A DNA stretch of 64,000 nt from Alloboseaceae bacterium BT-24-1 (GTDB lineage: Bacteria; Pseudomonadota; Alphaproteobacteria; Rhizobiales; Beijerinckiaceae). Shown one piece after another: positions 17,709 to 26,141 of this stretch (positions within the stretch are counted from its first letter, which is position 1; every line of letters starts with the position of its first letter). The stretch is taken from NCBI GenBank assembly GCA_025846845.1, contig JAOYTL010000022.1:14617-78616 (forward strand). The letters are read 5' to 3'. A program made the translations under genes and the position numbers. The notes under the pieces are model-generated. The model did not search any database, was not told where the DNA came from, and saw only the letters and a list, made by a program, of their open reading frames with translations.

Positions 17709-19256
17709 TCAGAGCGTCGCGACCGTTTTCAAAGCCCCGTCAAGCGCAACACCGTCCTCATCGAGGAGCGCGGCCTGTCGCAGACGCTTCAACCAGGCTG
17801 CCCCATCTTCGCGCTCGGAAAGTAGCGGCAAGGCTGACAGCACCCGGTCGAATTTCGACCGTCCGCGGGCATGCGTGTCTGAATAGCCCTTGACCAGCCG
17901 CCGGCATTCGAGCACCTCGACCGCGAGGCTGTAGTTCGTCAGCAAAAGGCTTGTCGCCGTCGCGAGCCAAGCCTCGCGACGCGCGCCTTCGCAATGGTGC
18001 CGCAGAGTTCCGCGGCGCCAGCGGCGTAGGCCCGAAACGAGGTAAAGCCCGCCGAACCAGAACAGTGTGCCGGTGCGCACGCGCCGCCCGCGATTGACGA
18101 GCCTGTCGAGGCGCTTGAACAAATCCGGCCGCGCCTCGATCCACTCGCCAAGGCGTCTCGGCAGAGTGCCACACACCTCCTCCATACGCGGATGCATGTA
18201 CTCGGTCAGGTAAAGGATCTGCCCATCCCTGGCGCCGACCTCACTGCGCACCCGCTCGAAGCGCGACCCGCGCGCCTTGACGTCAGCAACATGGATCACG
18301 TCGTCATAGGCCATGGCGATCGCAACGTATTTCACCGCCTGCATGCTGAAGGCGAAGCTCTGCCGTTCGCCCCCATTCGCGAGATCAAGGCGGTGGAGCT
18401 CCCCGACGCGGTCGAGATATTCGCCGGCATAAGATGGATCTTGGAAGGAGGTGAGCTTCTTCACGCCAGCGAATAGGAAGGCATGCATCGCCTCGGGAAA
18501 CTCGGACCAAATGCGCGTAATGAGTGTATCCAGCGCCGGCTGGCCGACACTCTCCGGCAACGGCTCGAAGCGCTTCGGCGGGCTCGCCCGCACCTCGTCC
18601 TTCGGCTTGTTTTGCGCGCGTGCGTAAGCCACCTCGAAGGTTTTGAGGCTCGCCTCGATCCCCTTGCCGCTGGCGCGGAGGGTCGCCTCGAACGCCGCCT
18701 TGTCGAAAGGGAGCACCGCGGCCGCAGCCAGCGCTCCATACAGCGCGGCCGAGATCACGCTGCCGCTGCACGCCGCAATCGCCTCCATATCGAAGGCGAT
18801 GGTCGTCTTGGCGGCGAACTCGCTCGCCTCGACGACGATCAGCGGGTTGCCGATGCCATCGCCCGGCTTCTCTTTCTCGGCGACAGCGAAGGCGCGGTGC
18901 GTCGAGGCGATTAGGGTCGTGCGCTCCGGCATGACAAGGCCGCGCATCATCGAGCGCCCGGCCTCCATCAGCTCCGCGGCAATGACGACGTCAACATCAC
19001 CAGGCGTCGGCATGAGCGAGAGAACCGGCATCACGTCATCCTGCGCCGGCAGCATCTCGAGGTAGTAGAGCGTGGAGCCGGTTCGCTGCGCGACTCCGGG
19101 TACCGATGTGGCCTGCACCGCCCAGCCCTGGCTCTCCGCCAGAGCAACGATCCAATCGGCAAGCACGCCGCCGCCCTGGCCGCCCATGGCGAGGATCGCA
19201 ATCGAGAGCGGCTTTGCGCTCGACATCCGTTCGGCAACCGCCACCTGCTCGTTCAT
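17709..19256 (-). CDS. iorB: Indolepyruvate ferredoxin oxidoreductase beta subunit, long form
   Basis: The 515-residue protein begins with the gamma/beta domain of 2-oxoacid:ferredoxin oxidoreductases (IAILAMGGQGGGVLADWIV near residue 18, then RTGSTLYYLEM). It carries an additional C-terminal domain of about 300 residues. Long IorB proteins of this kind are usual in proteobacteria, whereas archaeal IorB has about 200 residues. With IorA it oxidatively decarboxylates aryl pyruvates to aryl-acetyl-CoA and reduces ferredoxin. It follows iorA after 6 bases, so the two are co-transcribed. Confidence 0.88.
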   Translation of the reverse strand: MNEQVAVAERMSSAKPLSIAILAMGGQGGGVLADWIVALAESQGWAVQATSVPGVAQRTGSTLYYLEMLPAQDDVMPVLSLMPTPGDVDVVIAAELMEAGRSMMRGLVMPERTTLIASTHRAFAVAEKEKPGDGIGNPLIVVEASEFAAKTTIAFDMEAIAACSGSVISAALYGALAAAAVLPFDKAAFEATLRASGKGIEASLKTFEVAYARAQNKPKDEVRASPPKRFEPLPESVGQPALDTLITRIWSEFPEAMHAFLFAGVKKLTSFQDPSYAGEYLDRVGELHRLDLANGGERQSFAFSMQAVKYVAIAMAYDDVIHVADVKARGSRFERVRSEVGARDGQILYLTEYMHPRMEEVCGTLPRRLGEWIEARPDLFKRLDRLVNRGRRVRTGTLFWFGGLYLVSGLRRWRRGTLRHHCEGARREAWLATATSLLLTNYSLAVEVLECRRLVKGYSDTHARGRSKFDRVLSALPLLSEREDGAAWLKRLRQAALLDEDGVALDGALKTVATL

Positions 19257-19262
19257 CGCTTC

Positions 19263-21416
19263 TCAGGCCTCAAACGCGATGCGAGAGGCCTGCCGCCGAT
19301 GCTGCAGCCACCGGATGACGGTACTGCGCACCTGGTAGACAAAGCAGTCCCAGCGGCTCGGATTGTGGATGATATCGGCGCGATAGAAGGAGGGGCACAA
19401 CACGGCTGCCTCGGCGACCTCGCCGCAATTGCCGCAGCCGACGCAACTATTGTCGACCGTGGCGACCGGATCGTCCTTCAGTGGGTCGTCCGTGTGCTTG
19501 ACAGAGAGTGAGGGGCAGCCGGAAAGGCGAATGCAGGCGTGATCGCCGGTGCATACCTCCTCGTCGACACCGAAGCGCTCGCGCACCATGCGCTTGCCCT
19601 CGCCGACCGCCTTGTTGAAGTGTGGCCGCTCCCGGCGCTGCTTGTTCAGCATGCACTCGGAGGAGGCGACGATAATCTTCGGGCCCTTCTCCTTGGTGGT
19701 AAGCGCCTCGCGCAAGATGTCGCGCATTTGTGAGACATCGTAGGTGCGGTCGATCTGGCGCACCCAGCTCGCGCCGACGCCCTTCACCGCCTTGACGATC
19801 GAGTTGTTGGTATTGCGGCGCGGGTTGCGCGCCCGCGAGGACGGGATGTCCTGCCCGCCGGTCGCCGCGGAATAGTAATTGTCGACGATCAGGATGACGC
19901 CGTCCTGCTTGTTAAACACGGCGTTTCCGACCGAGCTTGCTAGTCCGTTATGCCAGAAGCCGCCATCCCCCATTACGGAGATCACGCGCTTGTCGGCCGT
20001 AACGTTGAAGGCCGAGGCGGAGGCCGGGCCGAGCCCATAACCCATGGTCGTGCCGCCGATGTTAAAGGGCGGCAGGATCGAGAACAGATGGCAACCGATA
20101 TCGGCCGCCACGTGATGTGGGCCGAGTTCCTTCTCGATCAGCTTCATGGCCGCGAAGATCGGGCGCTCCGGACACCCCGTGCAAAACCCTGGCGGGCGCG
20201 GCGGCACCACATCGGCGAGCGCCTTTACCTTAGGATCGGCGAGCACCGGCGTCGGATCGGGGAGTGGCGGCTGATTGCGCAGAAGCGCGCGCTGGCGCTC
20301 ATCAAGGAACGCCTTGATGCCTTTGAGCAGCACCGGCGTCGTGTACTCGCCGCCCATCGGCAGAACGCCCTTGCCAATCACCTTAGTCTGGATGTCGCGG
20401 CGGCGCAGAATGGTGTTGAGCGATTGCTCAATATATTCCGGCGCGCCTTCCTCGATCATCAGCACGGCGTTCTTGCCGGCGCAGAACTCCGCGATCTCGT
20501 CATCGATCAGCGGGTAGGCAACGTTGAGCACGTAGAGCGGGATCGCGCTATTGCCATAGACGTCGGCGAGTCCGAGATGCTGCAGGGCCCGCATCACGCC
20601 GTTGTACATGCCGCCTTGCAGGACGAGGCCGACCTCACCCTCAGGTGGGCCGAAGTGCTCGTTCAGCTTGCGGGACTTGATGAACGCGACCGCGGCAGGC
20701 CAGCGCCGCTCGAGCTTGTCCTTCTCGTGCAGGAAGGAGGCCGGCGGCAACACGATGCGGTCAACGTCGCGCCGCGGATTCTCAAGCGCCTCCTTTAGCG
20801 TGAAGGCTGGTCGCTGGTTGTCCTTGGCGACGAACTGGCCATGCACATGGCAGCTGCGGATGCCAACCTGCAGCATCACCGGAGTGCTCGAAGCTTCCGA
20901 TAGCTCGAAGCCGACCTCGACCGCCTGGACGATCGAAGGCAGGTTCGGGCGCGGATTGAGTAGCCAGAGCTGCGACTTCATCGCGAAGGCGTGGCTGCGC
21001 TCCTGCATGATGGAGGAGCCCTCGCCGTAGTCCTCGCCGATGACGATCAGAGCGCCGCCGGTGACCCCGCCCGAGGACAGGTTCGACAGGGCGTCGGAGG
21101 CGACGTTGGTGCCGGCGGTCGACTTCCAAGTGACCGCGCCGCGCACCGGATACATCACCGAGGCGGACAGCATCGCAGCCGCTGCGGCCTCCGAAGCCGA
21201 GGTCTCGAAGTGGACGCCGAAATCTGCCATCACGTCCTTGGCGTCAGCAAGTACGTCCATGAGATGCGAGATCGGCGAGCCCTGGTAGCCGCCGACATAG
21301 GCGACGCCTGATTGTAGCAGCGCCTTGGTGATGGCGAGGATGCCCTCGCCGCGAAATACTTCACCTTCGCCGAGCTTCAGGCCCTCGACCTCGCGGGCGA
21401 ACGATCTCTCAGCCAT
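19263..21416 (-). CDS. iorA: Indolepyruvate ferredoxin oxidoreductase alpha subunit
   Basis: The 717-residue catalytic subunit has an N-terminal pyrimidine-binding domain (YVGGYQGSPISHLMDVL), a GCPERPIF stretch, and a TPP-binding domain with GDGGFWHNGL and, 25 or so residues on, VDNYY. A ferredoxin-like tail carries CVGCGNCGEVAEAAVLCPSF and the preceding CTGDHACIRLSGCPS cluster for 4Fe-4S centres. It converts indolepyruvate or phenylpyruvate with CoA to the aryl-acetyl-CoA. It is the first gene of the minus-strand set that continues through iorB, a broken permease gene, the cyclase and the MarR regulator. Confidence 0.92.
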   Translation of the reverse strand: MAERSFAREVEGLKLGEGEVFRGEGILAITKALLQSGVAYVGGYQGSPISHLMDVLADAKDVMADFGVHFETSASEAAAAAMLSASVMYPVRGAVTWKSTAGTNVASDALSNLSSGGVTGGALIVIGEDYGEGSSIMQERSHAFAMKSQLWLLNPRPNLPSIVQAVEVGFELSEASSTPVMLQVGIRSCHVHGQFVAKDNQRPAFTLKEALENPRRDVDRIVLPPASFLHEKDKLERRWPAAVAFIKSRKLNEHFGPPEGEVGLVLQGGMYNGVMRALQHLGLADVYGNSAIPLYVLNVAYPLIDDEIAEFCAGKNAVLMIEEGAPEYIEQSLNTILRRRDIQTKVIGKGVLPMGGEYTTPVLLKGIKAFLDERQRALLRNQPPLPDPTPVLADPKVKALADVVPPRPPGFCTGCPERPIFAAMKLIEKELGPHHVAADIGCHLFSILPPFNIGGTTMGYGLGPASASAFNVTADKRVISVMGDGGFWHNGLASSVGNAVFNKQDGVILIVDNYYSAATGGQDIPSSRARNPRRNTNNSIVKAVKGVGASWVRQIDRTYDVSQMRDILREALTTKEKGPKIIVASSECMLNKQRRERPHFNKAVGEGKRMVRERFGVDEEVCTGDHACIRLSGCPSLSVKHTDDPLKDDPVATVDNSCVGCGNCGEVAEAAVLCPSFYRADIIHNPSRWDCFVYQVRSTVIRWLQHRRQASRIAFEA

Positions 21417-21835
21417 TGCCGCCTCCCAACAGCTGCATGGTGAGTACCATGTCTTATTTATGCAAATTCATATAAACAGCGGACGGGACTGTCAATTACT
21501 CGCTATCAAAAATATTATGTATCTGAAAAATCATATTAAAAAGCGTCCCGCGTACCGCTGGCGTCACGCGTGCCAACAATGCATTAGCATCAACATGCAA
21601 TAATTTTGGCAACCTTCACCTGAGAGACCGCAGGAGCCACCGCATAGCAGCAGCCGGTACAGGACGCGTTGTCCAGCAGCCAGCGCAGTGCGCCGATCTT
21701 GTGGAGCAGCGTGCCGTGAAGACGCTGCGCCTTGGCCTGCGCCTTCGGCGACATGGGGCGCGAAGCTCCGCGAACAAACGCCTACCGGCCATGGTTCTTC
21801 TCCAATTCGGCCAGATGCTCATTGTAGAGCGAATC
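21417..21835. other. Promoter region of iorA and unidentified decayed sequence before the IS
   Basis: The first 190 bases are AT-rich and probably hold the iorA promoter. From about 21600 to 21835 the composition turns GC-rich. The minus strand there can be read as short peptide pieces, such as a stretch rich in Lys, Ala and Gln before LHKIGALRWLLDN, broken by stops. I do not recognise it; it may be a gene remnant cut by the adjacent insertion element. Confidence 0.3.
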
Positions 21836-22422
21836 TGTTGATTTCCATTGAGAAGTGACCCGGTAGGCGAGGATTTTTCCATCGAGAACCGACCCATGTT
21901 CTCACCACCTCTCACACGGGGGACAGCGGAGTGCTCGACATGGAGTTATTGAGCGTCATCAGGCGCTGGCATTACCAGGATCATCGCTCAATCCGGGAGA
22001 TATCCCGTCGCACGGGCCTCTCAAGGAACACCGTGCGCAAGTACCTGCGCTCGGACGGGGTCGAGCCTCGGTTTCAGGTTCTCGACCGACCCAGCCAACT
22101 CGATCCCTATGCCGACAAGCTCTCGGCGATGCTTCAGATCTACAAGCGCACCAGCGTCGTCATCACCACCAATCTCAGCTTCTCGAAATGGGCCACCGTC
22201 TTCGGCGATGCCAAGATGACAACGGCCTTGCTCGATCGGCTTACCCTCTGCCATATCCTGGAGACCGGAAACGATAGCTTCCGCTTCAAGAACAGCTCGG
22301 CAAAGCCACCCAACCCTCACAGGAGAAGCCACGAAACTTGACCGCCACCTGATCACAAACCACCATCTAAGTGGGTCACTTCTCAGTCGGAATCCAGGGT
22401 CACTTCTCGGCGGAAATCGACA
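21836..22422 (+). mobile_element. Internally deleted IS21-family element
   Basis: The left end reads TGTTGATTTCC and then GAGAAGTGACCC; the right end, on the opposite strand, reads TGTCGATTTCC and then GAGAAGTGACCC. A further GAGAAGTGACCC copy lies just inside the right end (22372-22386 region), as expected for the repeated transposase sites of IS21-type ends. The 587-bp span holds one hybrid frame made of the start of istA and the end of istB, so most of a roughly 2.3-2.5 kb element has been lost. No convincing target-site duplication is seen at the borders. Confidence 0.75.
21931..22341 (+). pseudogene. IstA N-terminus fused in frame to IstB C-terminus
   Basis: The first 68 or so residues are the IstA transposase start, with its helix-turn-helix region RSIREISRRTGLSRNTVRKY. 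From about residue 70 the protein becomes the C-terminal part of the IstB ATPase helper (VVITTNLSFSKWATVFGDAK, HILETGNDSFRFKNSS). IstA is normally about 500 residues and IstB about 250, so more than 600 codons are missing. The result is an open 136-codon frame that keeps the istA start (GTG at 21931). It lacks the DDE catalytic core and the Walker motifs, so it cannot transpose by itself. It might still bind IS ends. Confidence 0.78.
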
Positions 22423-22596
22423 CGCAGCCTACCGAATAGCCCTTCTCGTCTCAGCGATGGCTGCTTGAAACCCGGCCCCGATGCCCACTGGAAAGGCACA
22501 GTCCATTCGAAGGTTGATTTCGGTTCGATGCCACGCCGCCATGCTGTATCTACCGACCGCGGCCCCCCCTGCTCTTTTCTCTGGGTTGAGCCGCAA

Positions 22597-23199
22597 CTAG
22601 CGTTCGCCTCGCCATTTCATGCAATCTGCCAGCACGGCTGATGTCGCGAAATAGCGAACTCCCTTCAGTTTGTCGGTGGCAATTTTCCGGATGACCTCGT
22701 CAAATTCCGGCTTCACCCGAAAGGCCACCTTTGCCGGATAAGGCCCGAAACGGATCTGGATCGACGAGGCAAACATCAGCCGGTCGATTTCCTTCCAGGT
22801 GGCAGGCGCTCTATCGAAGAACATGTCGCTCTTGATGATCTCGCCTGGTAGCGAGAACGAGTTGCTCTGGTCGACGAGGAACCTGCCTTCGACCTTGTCG
22901 AAGCCGCTTGGCGAAATGGCTTCCATCTTCACCATGCTCTGCAGGTGGAATGTCAGATGCGCCATTGTCGCCTTATCGCGCGGGCACACGAAACTGACGA
23001 CATTTGGGACGTTCTTGGCGTCTTGGGTGATCGTGTATTTCCGGTAGAGGCGCTTGCCTCGCTGCCCGTCCGCAAAGACGACCCACTCTAGCGGAATGAC
23101 GGCGACCACTTCGTCCGGTGCGGGCATCTGGGCCAGCGCGGAGGCGCCGGCAGACAGCAGCGGGACGCACAGGGATAGGGTGCAACTTAGGATTCTCAT
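22597..23199 (-). CDS. Hypothetical exported protein
   Basis: The protein of about 200 residues starts with a signal peptide (MRILSCTLSLCVPLL ending at Ala-Leu-Ala-Gln). A soluble part without recognised domains follows. It is moderately charged and has two Cys residues (SFVCPRDK and ADCMKW) that could form a periplasmic disulfide. Upstream in-frame starts exist at 23211 and beyond; the ATG at 23199 follows a GGGATGG stretch and gives the cleanest signal peptide. It diverges from the antitoxin gene at 23321. I do not recognise a function. Confidence 0.6.
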   Translation of the reverse strand: MRILSCTLSLCVPLLSAGASALAQMPAPDEVVAVIPLEWVVFADGQRGKRLYRKYTITQDAKNVPNVVSFVCPRDKATMAHLTFHLQSMVKMEAISPSGFDKVEGRFLVDQSNSFSLPGEIIKSDMFFDRAPATWKEIDRLMFASSIQIRFGPYPAKVAFRVKPEFDEVIRKIATDKLKGVRYFATSAVLADCMKWRGER

Positions 23200-23320
23200 T
23201 TGCTTGCCCATCCCGATCACGGCCACTTGATGATTTGGCCAGGTTGATAATTGCAAAGCCAGTTCCGATATCAACCTCACTCTATCAACCTCGCCATTAG
23301 TTGTGCTAGGATCATGGGCG

Positions 23321-24427
23321 ATGAGCAACATTGACATCATGCATGACATGGATCCGGCTGCACGGGCAGTTGCTGAGGTCCGCGCGCGCGAGGCAGGAGT
23401 GAGCCTGGGCGATTGGCTGTCTGCCGCAGTTTACCAGCAGGCTACCTCTCCTTTACGGGCATATTCCTTCTGCCTTAACTCGTTCAGTTGGCAAGATCTG
23501 AAAATCCATCATTCAGACATTGAACCGCTGATCCGCGCATCGCTGCCCGATCATGCTCAGCATACAGAAGTTGTCGTGGATCGGACGGTGGTCGTTGACA
23601 ACGCTCAAGACAAGAACTCTGCCCTGCTGATGCTGTCCGTCTTTACGCCGCGGATCAGCCACGCCGCGATCCTACTGAGCGCAGCATTCGCTGAGGCAGA
23701 TGTCCCCTTCCGGCGGCTACCACAGCGGCCAAGTGCCCCCCACACGGCGCCCTCAAGGTGGTATCATTCTATCGTCGATACCTGCCTGCACCGGTCGCGG
23801 GAAGTGCGAAACGCCATCCTGCATCGCTGGACGCCCACCGGACGAGCGGAGAGGTTGTGGGGCGAGGCATTCCTCACATTGTGTGATCTAACGCCTGCGA
23901 AGCACGAGCTATGGACCTTGTACCACCACGACCGAGGCCGGGCTTCCTCGGAATTGGCCAAATATCTTAAGCTCGCCACGCGTCAGTTCGAATTGTCAGC
24001 GAACCTCCTCACAGAAGTCGAGGCTCCACCGGCGTCGGATAAGCAGCGTTTCAGGGAATTGCGCAGCTCGCTTTTGAAGAAGGCCGGCGGGGGGGTGTCG
24101 CTGACAGAGGGCGCGCAACTCCTTGGAGTCACCCGGCAGGCGCTTCACAAGCGGATCAAGGCGGGCAGCGCCCTCGGCATGTTCGATGGCGACGAATTGG
24201 TTCTACCGAAATTCCAGTTCGTGAAGAGCGGCAAGAAGGTCAAGTTACTGGAGGGTCTATCGGAGGTCGTCGGGCTGTTCGAACATGCTGGCGGCTGGTC
24301 GGCTCTGCAATTCCTCGTCGAGAAGGACCCGAACATCGCAGCAGTTCCGATTGACGCATTAACCGCGGGAAATGAGGTCACCGTCGTCGCGGCCGCCCGT
24401 GCCTACCTCGCCCTTGATGAGGATTGA
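23321..24427 (+). CDS. Long antitoxin of a RES-type toxin-antitoxin pair (DUF2384/MbcA/ParS-like C-terminus)
   Basis: The 368-residue protein is far longer than typical RES antitoxins (about 100-170 residues). Its last 120 residues have the MbcA/ParS/Xre antitoxin form: a helical LTEGAQLLGVTRQALHKRIK segment, DGDELVLPKFQFV, and a terminal domain ending in AAARAYLALD. The first 30 residues (DPAARAVAEVRAREAGVSL, then GDWL) look like a short DNA-binding or dimerising helix unit. The middle 200 residues match no family I know. The toxin gene follows 3 bases after the stop, the standard order. The start used is ATG 23321; a GTG at 23303 is possible. It should neutralise the toxin and repress the operon (inference). 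Confidence 0.7.
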   Translation: MSNIDIMHDMDPAARAVAEVRAREAGVSLGDWLSAAVYQQATSPLRAYSFCLNSFSWQDLKIHHSDIEPLIRASLPDHAQHTEVVVDRTVVVDNAQDKNSALLMLSVFTPRISHAAILLSAAFAEADVPFRRLPQRPSAPHTAPSRWYHSIVDTCLHRSREVRNAILHRWTPTGRAERLWGEAFLTLCDLTPAKHELWTLYHHDRGRASSELAKYLKLATRQFELSANLLTEVEAPPASDKQRFRELRSSLLKKAGGGVSLTEGAQLLGVTRQALHKRIKAGSALGMFDGDELVLPKFQFVKSGKKVKLLEGLSEVVGLFEHAGGWSALQFLVEKDPNIAAVPIDALTAGNEVTVVAAARAYLALDED

Positions 24428-24430
24428 GGA

Positions 24431-25036
24431 GTGGCGGCAGGCTCGTCGTCGAGGTTCACGAAGGGCCTCCTTGAATTTGAAATCCCAGGCGGCAGGGAGC
24501 TCGTTCGGATCCATTGGCAAACCAATGGCGCGGTGTTTTTTGGCCCGAAACAAGGAGCGCCTCCCGCAAATCGTTTCGATGCTCCCGACGGGGAGTATCG
24601 CATCCTCTATGCGGCTGAGCAGTTACCTGGCGCCTATGTCGAGACAGTGCTACGTCACCCGAGTCGAGTGCTACGGCGCGAGCAAGTCGATCAGAGGGCC
24701 GCATCCTACCTCCAACTGCAACGCAGCCTGCGTGTCGCCAAGCTAATGGACGAGGGCCTCCAGTGGCACGGCGTGCACGTCGGCGAAATCAGCGTGGACG
24801 ATTACGCCGTGTCCCGCGCGCTGGCGCTGGACTTCCATACAGCGTTTCCGTCACTCGACGGCTTAGCCTACCGATCGCGATACGATAACAGCCAAATCTG
24901 CTTTGCCCTTTTCGATCGCGTCGATCCAGCCGCCCTTGTTCCGACCGGGCGGCTGGACTTCAATACAGTCCCAGCTCTAGTCGACAATTTAATGCGACCC
25001 TACGGAGCTGTGTTCGACACCAGCCCTATCCCTTGA
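24431..25036 (+). CDS. RES-domain toxin (NAD+ phosphorylase family)
   Basis: The 201-residue protein contains the RES fold, named after its Arg-Glu-Ser residues. The Arg lies in an RF-DAPDGEYRILYAAEQ stretch near residues 47-64, the Glu follows in GAYVETVL, and a Ser-containing stretch lies in AYRSRYDNSQICFALF. Characterised members (MbcT, RES/Xre systems) break down NAD+ and arrest growth. It begins with a GTG after TTGAGGA, 3 bases downstream of the antitoxin gene, so translation is likely coupled. It lies beside an IS remnant, consistent with acquired DNA. Confidence 0.8.
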   Translation: MAAGSSSRFTKGLLEFEIPGGRELVRIHWQTNGAVFFGPKQGAPPANRFDAPDGEYRILYAAEQLPGAYVETVLRHPSRVLRREQVDQRAASYLQLQRSLRVAKLMDEGLQWHGVHVGEISVDDYAVSRALALDFHTAFPSLDGLAYRSRYDNSQICFALFDRVDPAALVPTGRLDFNTVPALVDNLMRPYGAVFDTSPIP

Positions 25037-25205
25037 GCCGACGCTCAACGGGACCTCGGTATCGGTGCTGTGGTTGGGCCCGCGTATAATTTCCATGGTT
25101 GGAGCCGCTCGTCGTAAAATCGGCAGTCGTTTCGTGCATATCAGGCGTTCGAGCCGGGCAATACTCGTCGGTCACGTCCGCAGACTCGGCCGGATTGGAG
25201 TGAAT

Positions 25206-25451
25206 ATGCCGTTTCGTTCAATCATTGCTGAACCGCATGAACTGGCGAAGTTATCAGCCGCATTCGATGCCGCCTGGATCGGCATCAACGACACAGCGCC
25301 CATCGCCCTGGCAGACCAGACGGCTGCTCGCGAAAAGCTGGGACGTATCCTTATTCGCTTGTGGCGGGAAGGCGAAGAGCATTTGGCGGCCAGGGGGGCG
25401 GAGCTTTTCCCGTTCCCCGCGACACCAAAGTCAAGCGAACCAAGGGATTGA
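25206..25451 (+). CDS. Small conserved-type hypothetical protein
   Basis: The 81-residue soluble protein starts at ATG 25206 (a GTG two codons upstream is the alternative). It has a helical body, including HELAKLSAAFDAAW and REKLGRILIRLWREGEEHLA, with alternating charges, and no Cys, signal peptide or membrane segment. It resembles short hypothetical proteins seen in Bradyrhizobium-like genomes, without known function. It follows the toxin gene by 170 bases and is probably transcribed separately. Confidence 0.55.
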   Translation: MPFRSIIAEPHELAKLSAAFDAAWIGINDTAPIALADQTAAREKLGRILIRLWREGEEHLAARGAELFPFPATPKSSEPRD

Positions 25452-25491
25452 GAGCGGGGCCCGAGCGGCCACCCATTCTAGACTTCTGGGC

Positions 25492-25605
25492 TCACCGGAT
25501 CAGCGGGATCAATATAATCGTTCCGACCGCTACCACGATGGCTGCTCGGATCAGAATTCCGTTGGTGCGAGCCATGTCGCCCTCGGATGATTTAGGCGCA
25601 GCCAT
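25492..25605 (-). CDS. Very small membrane protein (37 residues)
   Basis: A GGGAGG ribosome site 6 bases before the ATG at 25603-25605 opens a 37-codon frame. It has a polar start (MAAPKSSEGDMARTNG) and a single hydrophobic segment, ILIRAAIVVAVGTIILIPL, long enough to span the inner membrane. The ribosome site and clean membrane segment make it believable in spite of its size. No function can be assigned. It converges with the small gene at 25206. Confidence 0.55.
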   Translation of the reverse strand: MAAPKSSEGDMARTNGILIRAAIVVAVGTIILIPLIR

Positions 25606-25819
25606 CGGTTGCCTCCCTCGATCTGACACCGACGTTCTCGCAGCCCAGTGCGCTCGACAAGGAGTCTTGAGCGGCTGAGCGCAATTCTCATGTGGGCGTG
25701 ACGAAAACGGCACACCGCCAATACAGCAGATCATCCATGTCCAAGCGCTCTCCAAAGCCGGAGCTGTTTCGACGGCAGCAGCAAGCTTTCCGAGCATGGA
25801 TGACTAGGGACCCACAGTC

Positions 25820-25849
25820 AAAAAAAGCCGGCTTCCCGAAGGAGCCGGC
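25820..25849 (-). terminator. Rho-independent terminator on the minus strand
   Basis: The arms GCCGGCT (25827-25833) and AGCCGGC (25843-25849) form a 7-bp stem with a short loop. Read on the minus strand the stem is followed by seven T residues (A-run at 25820-25826), the classical layout. No recognised gene ends just before it on that strand, so it may terminate a small RNA or an unrecognised transcript from 25850-26100. Confidence 0.7.
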
Positions 25850-26141
25850 CTTGAAGTTTGAAACATCCGGCGCAAGCGCCAAACATCTCAGAGGGGAACG
25901 GCCGGAACGAACTCGACGCCGGGAGGAGATTGCGGAGCCCGTTCCGAAGAACCGTGACTGCTATATCAGGCAGCAGCTGCCTTTTTGCAATGCAGCATTG
26001 GGCGGTTTTGCTATGCACCATGAGCATGAGCCCGTCATGCGCCTGTCATCTTGCTGCAACCCGAGGCAGCTTGCGTGGCACCTCGCCGCTTTGCGCGAGC
26101 ACAAGGTGACATCCAGCTGTCCGTCCAATTCGAGCCTGCGC
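25850..26141. other. Intergenic stretch upstream of ABC exporter, possible small RNA on minus strand
   Basis: This stretch holds no gene I can recognise. On the minus strand it leads into the terminator at 25820-25849, and it contains short inverted repeats (for example CCGGCGCAAGCGCC near 25868). A small RNA is possible but no promoter was identified. It must also contain the promoter of the ABC exporter at 26142. Confidence 0.3.

Noticed and set aside
19950..20798. 282-codon plus-strand frame opposite iorA
   Set aside because: Antisense of the TPP-binding and middle parts of iorA; no recognisable protein.
21616..21835. Possible transposase fragment left of the IS21 remnant
   Set aside because: Short minus-strand peptide pieces look coding-like but match nothing I can name, so no gene is called.
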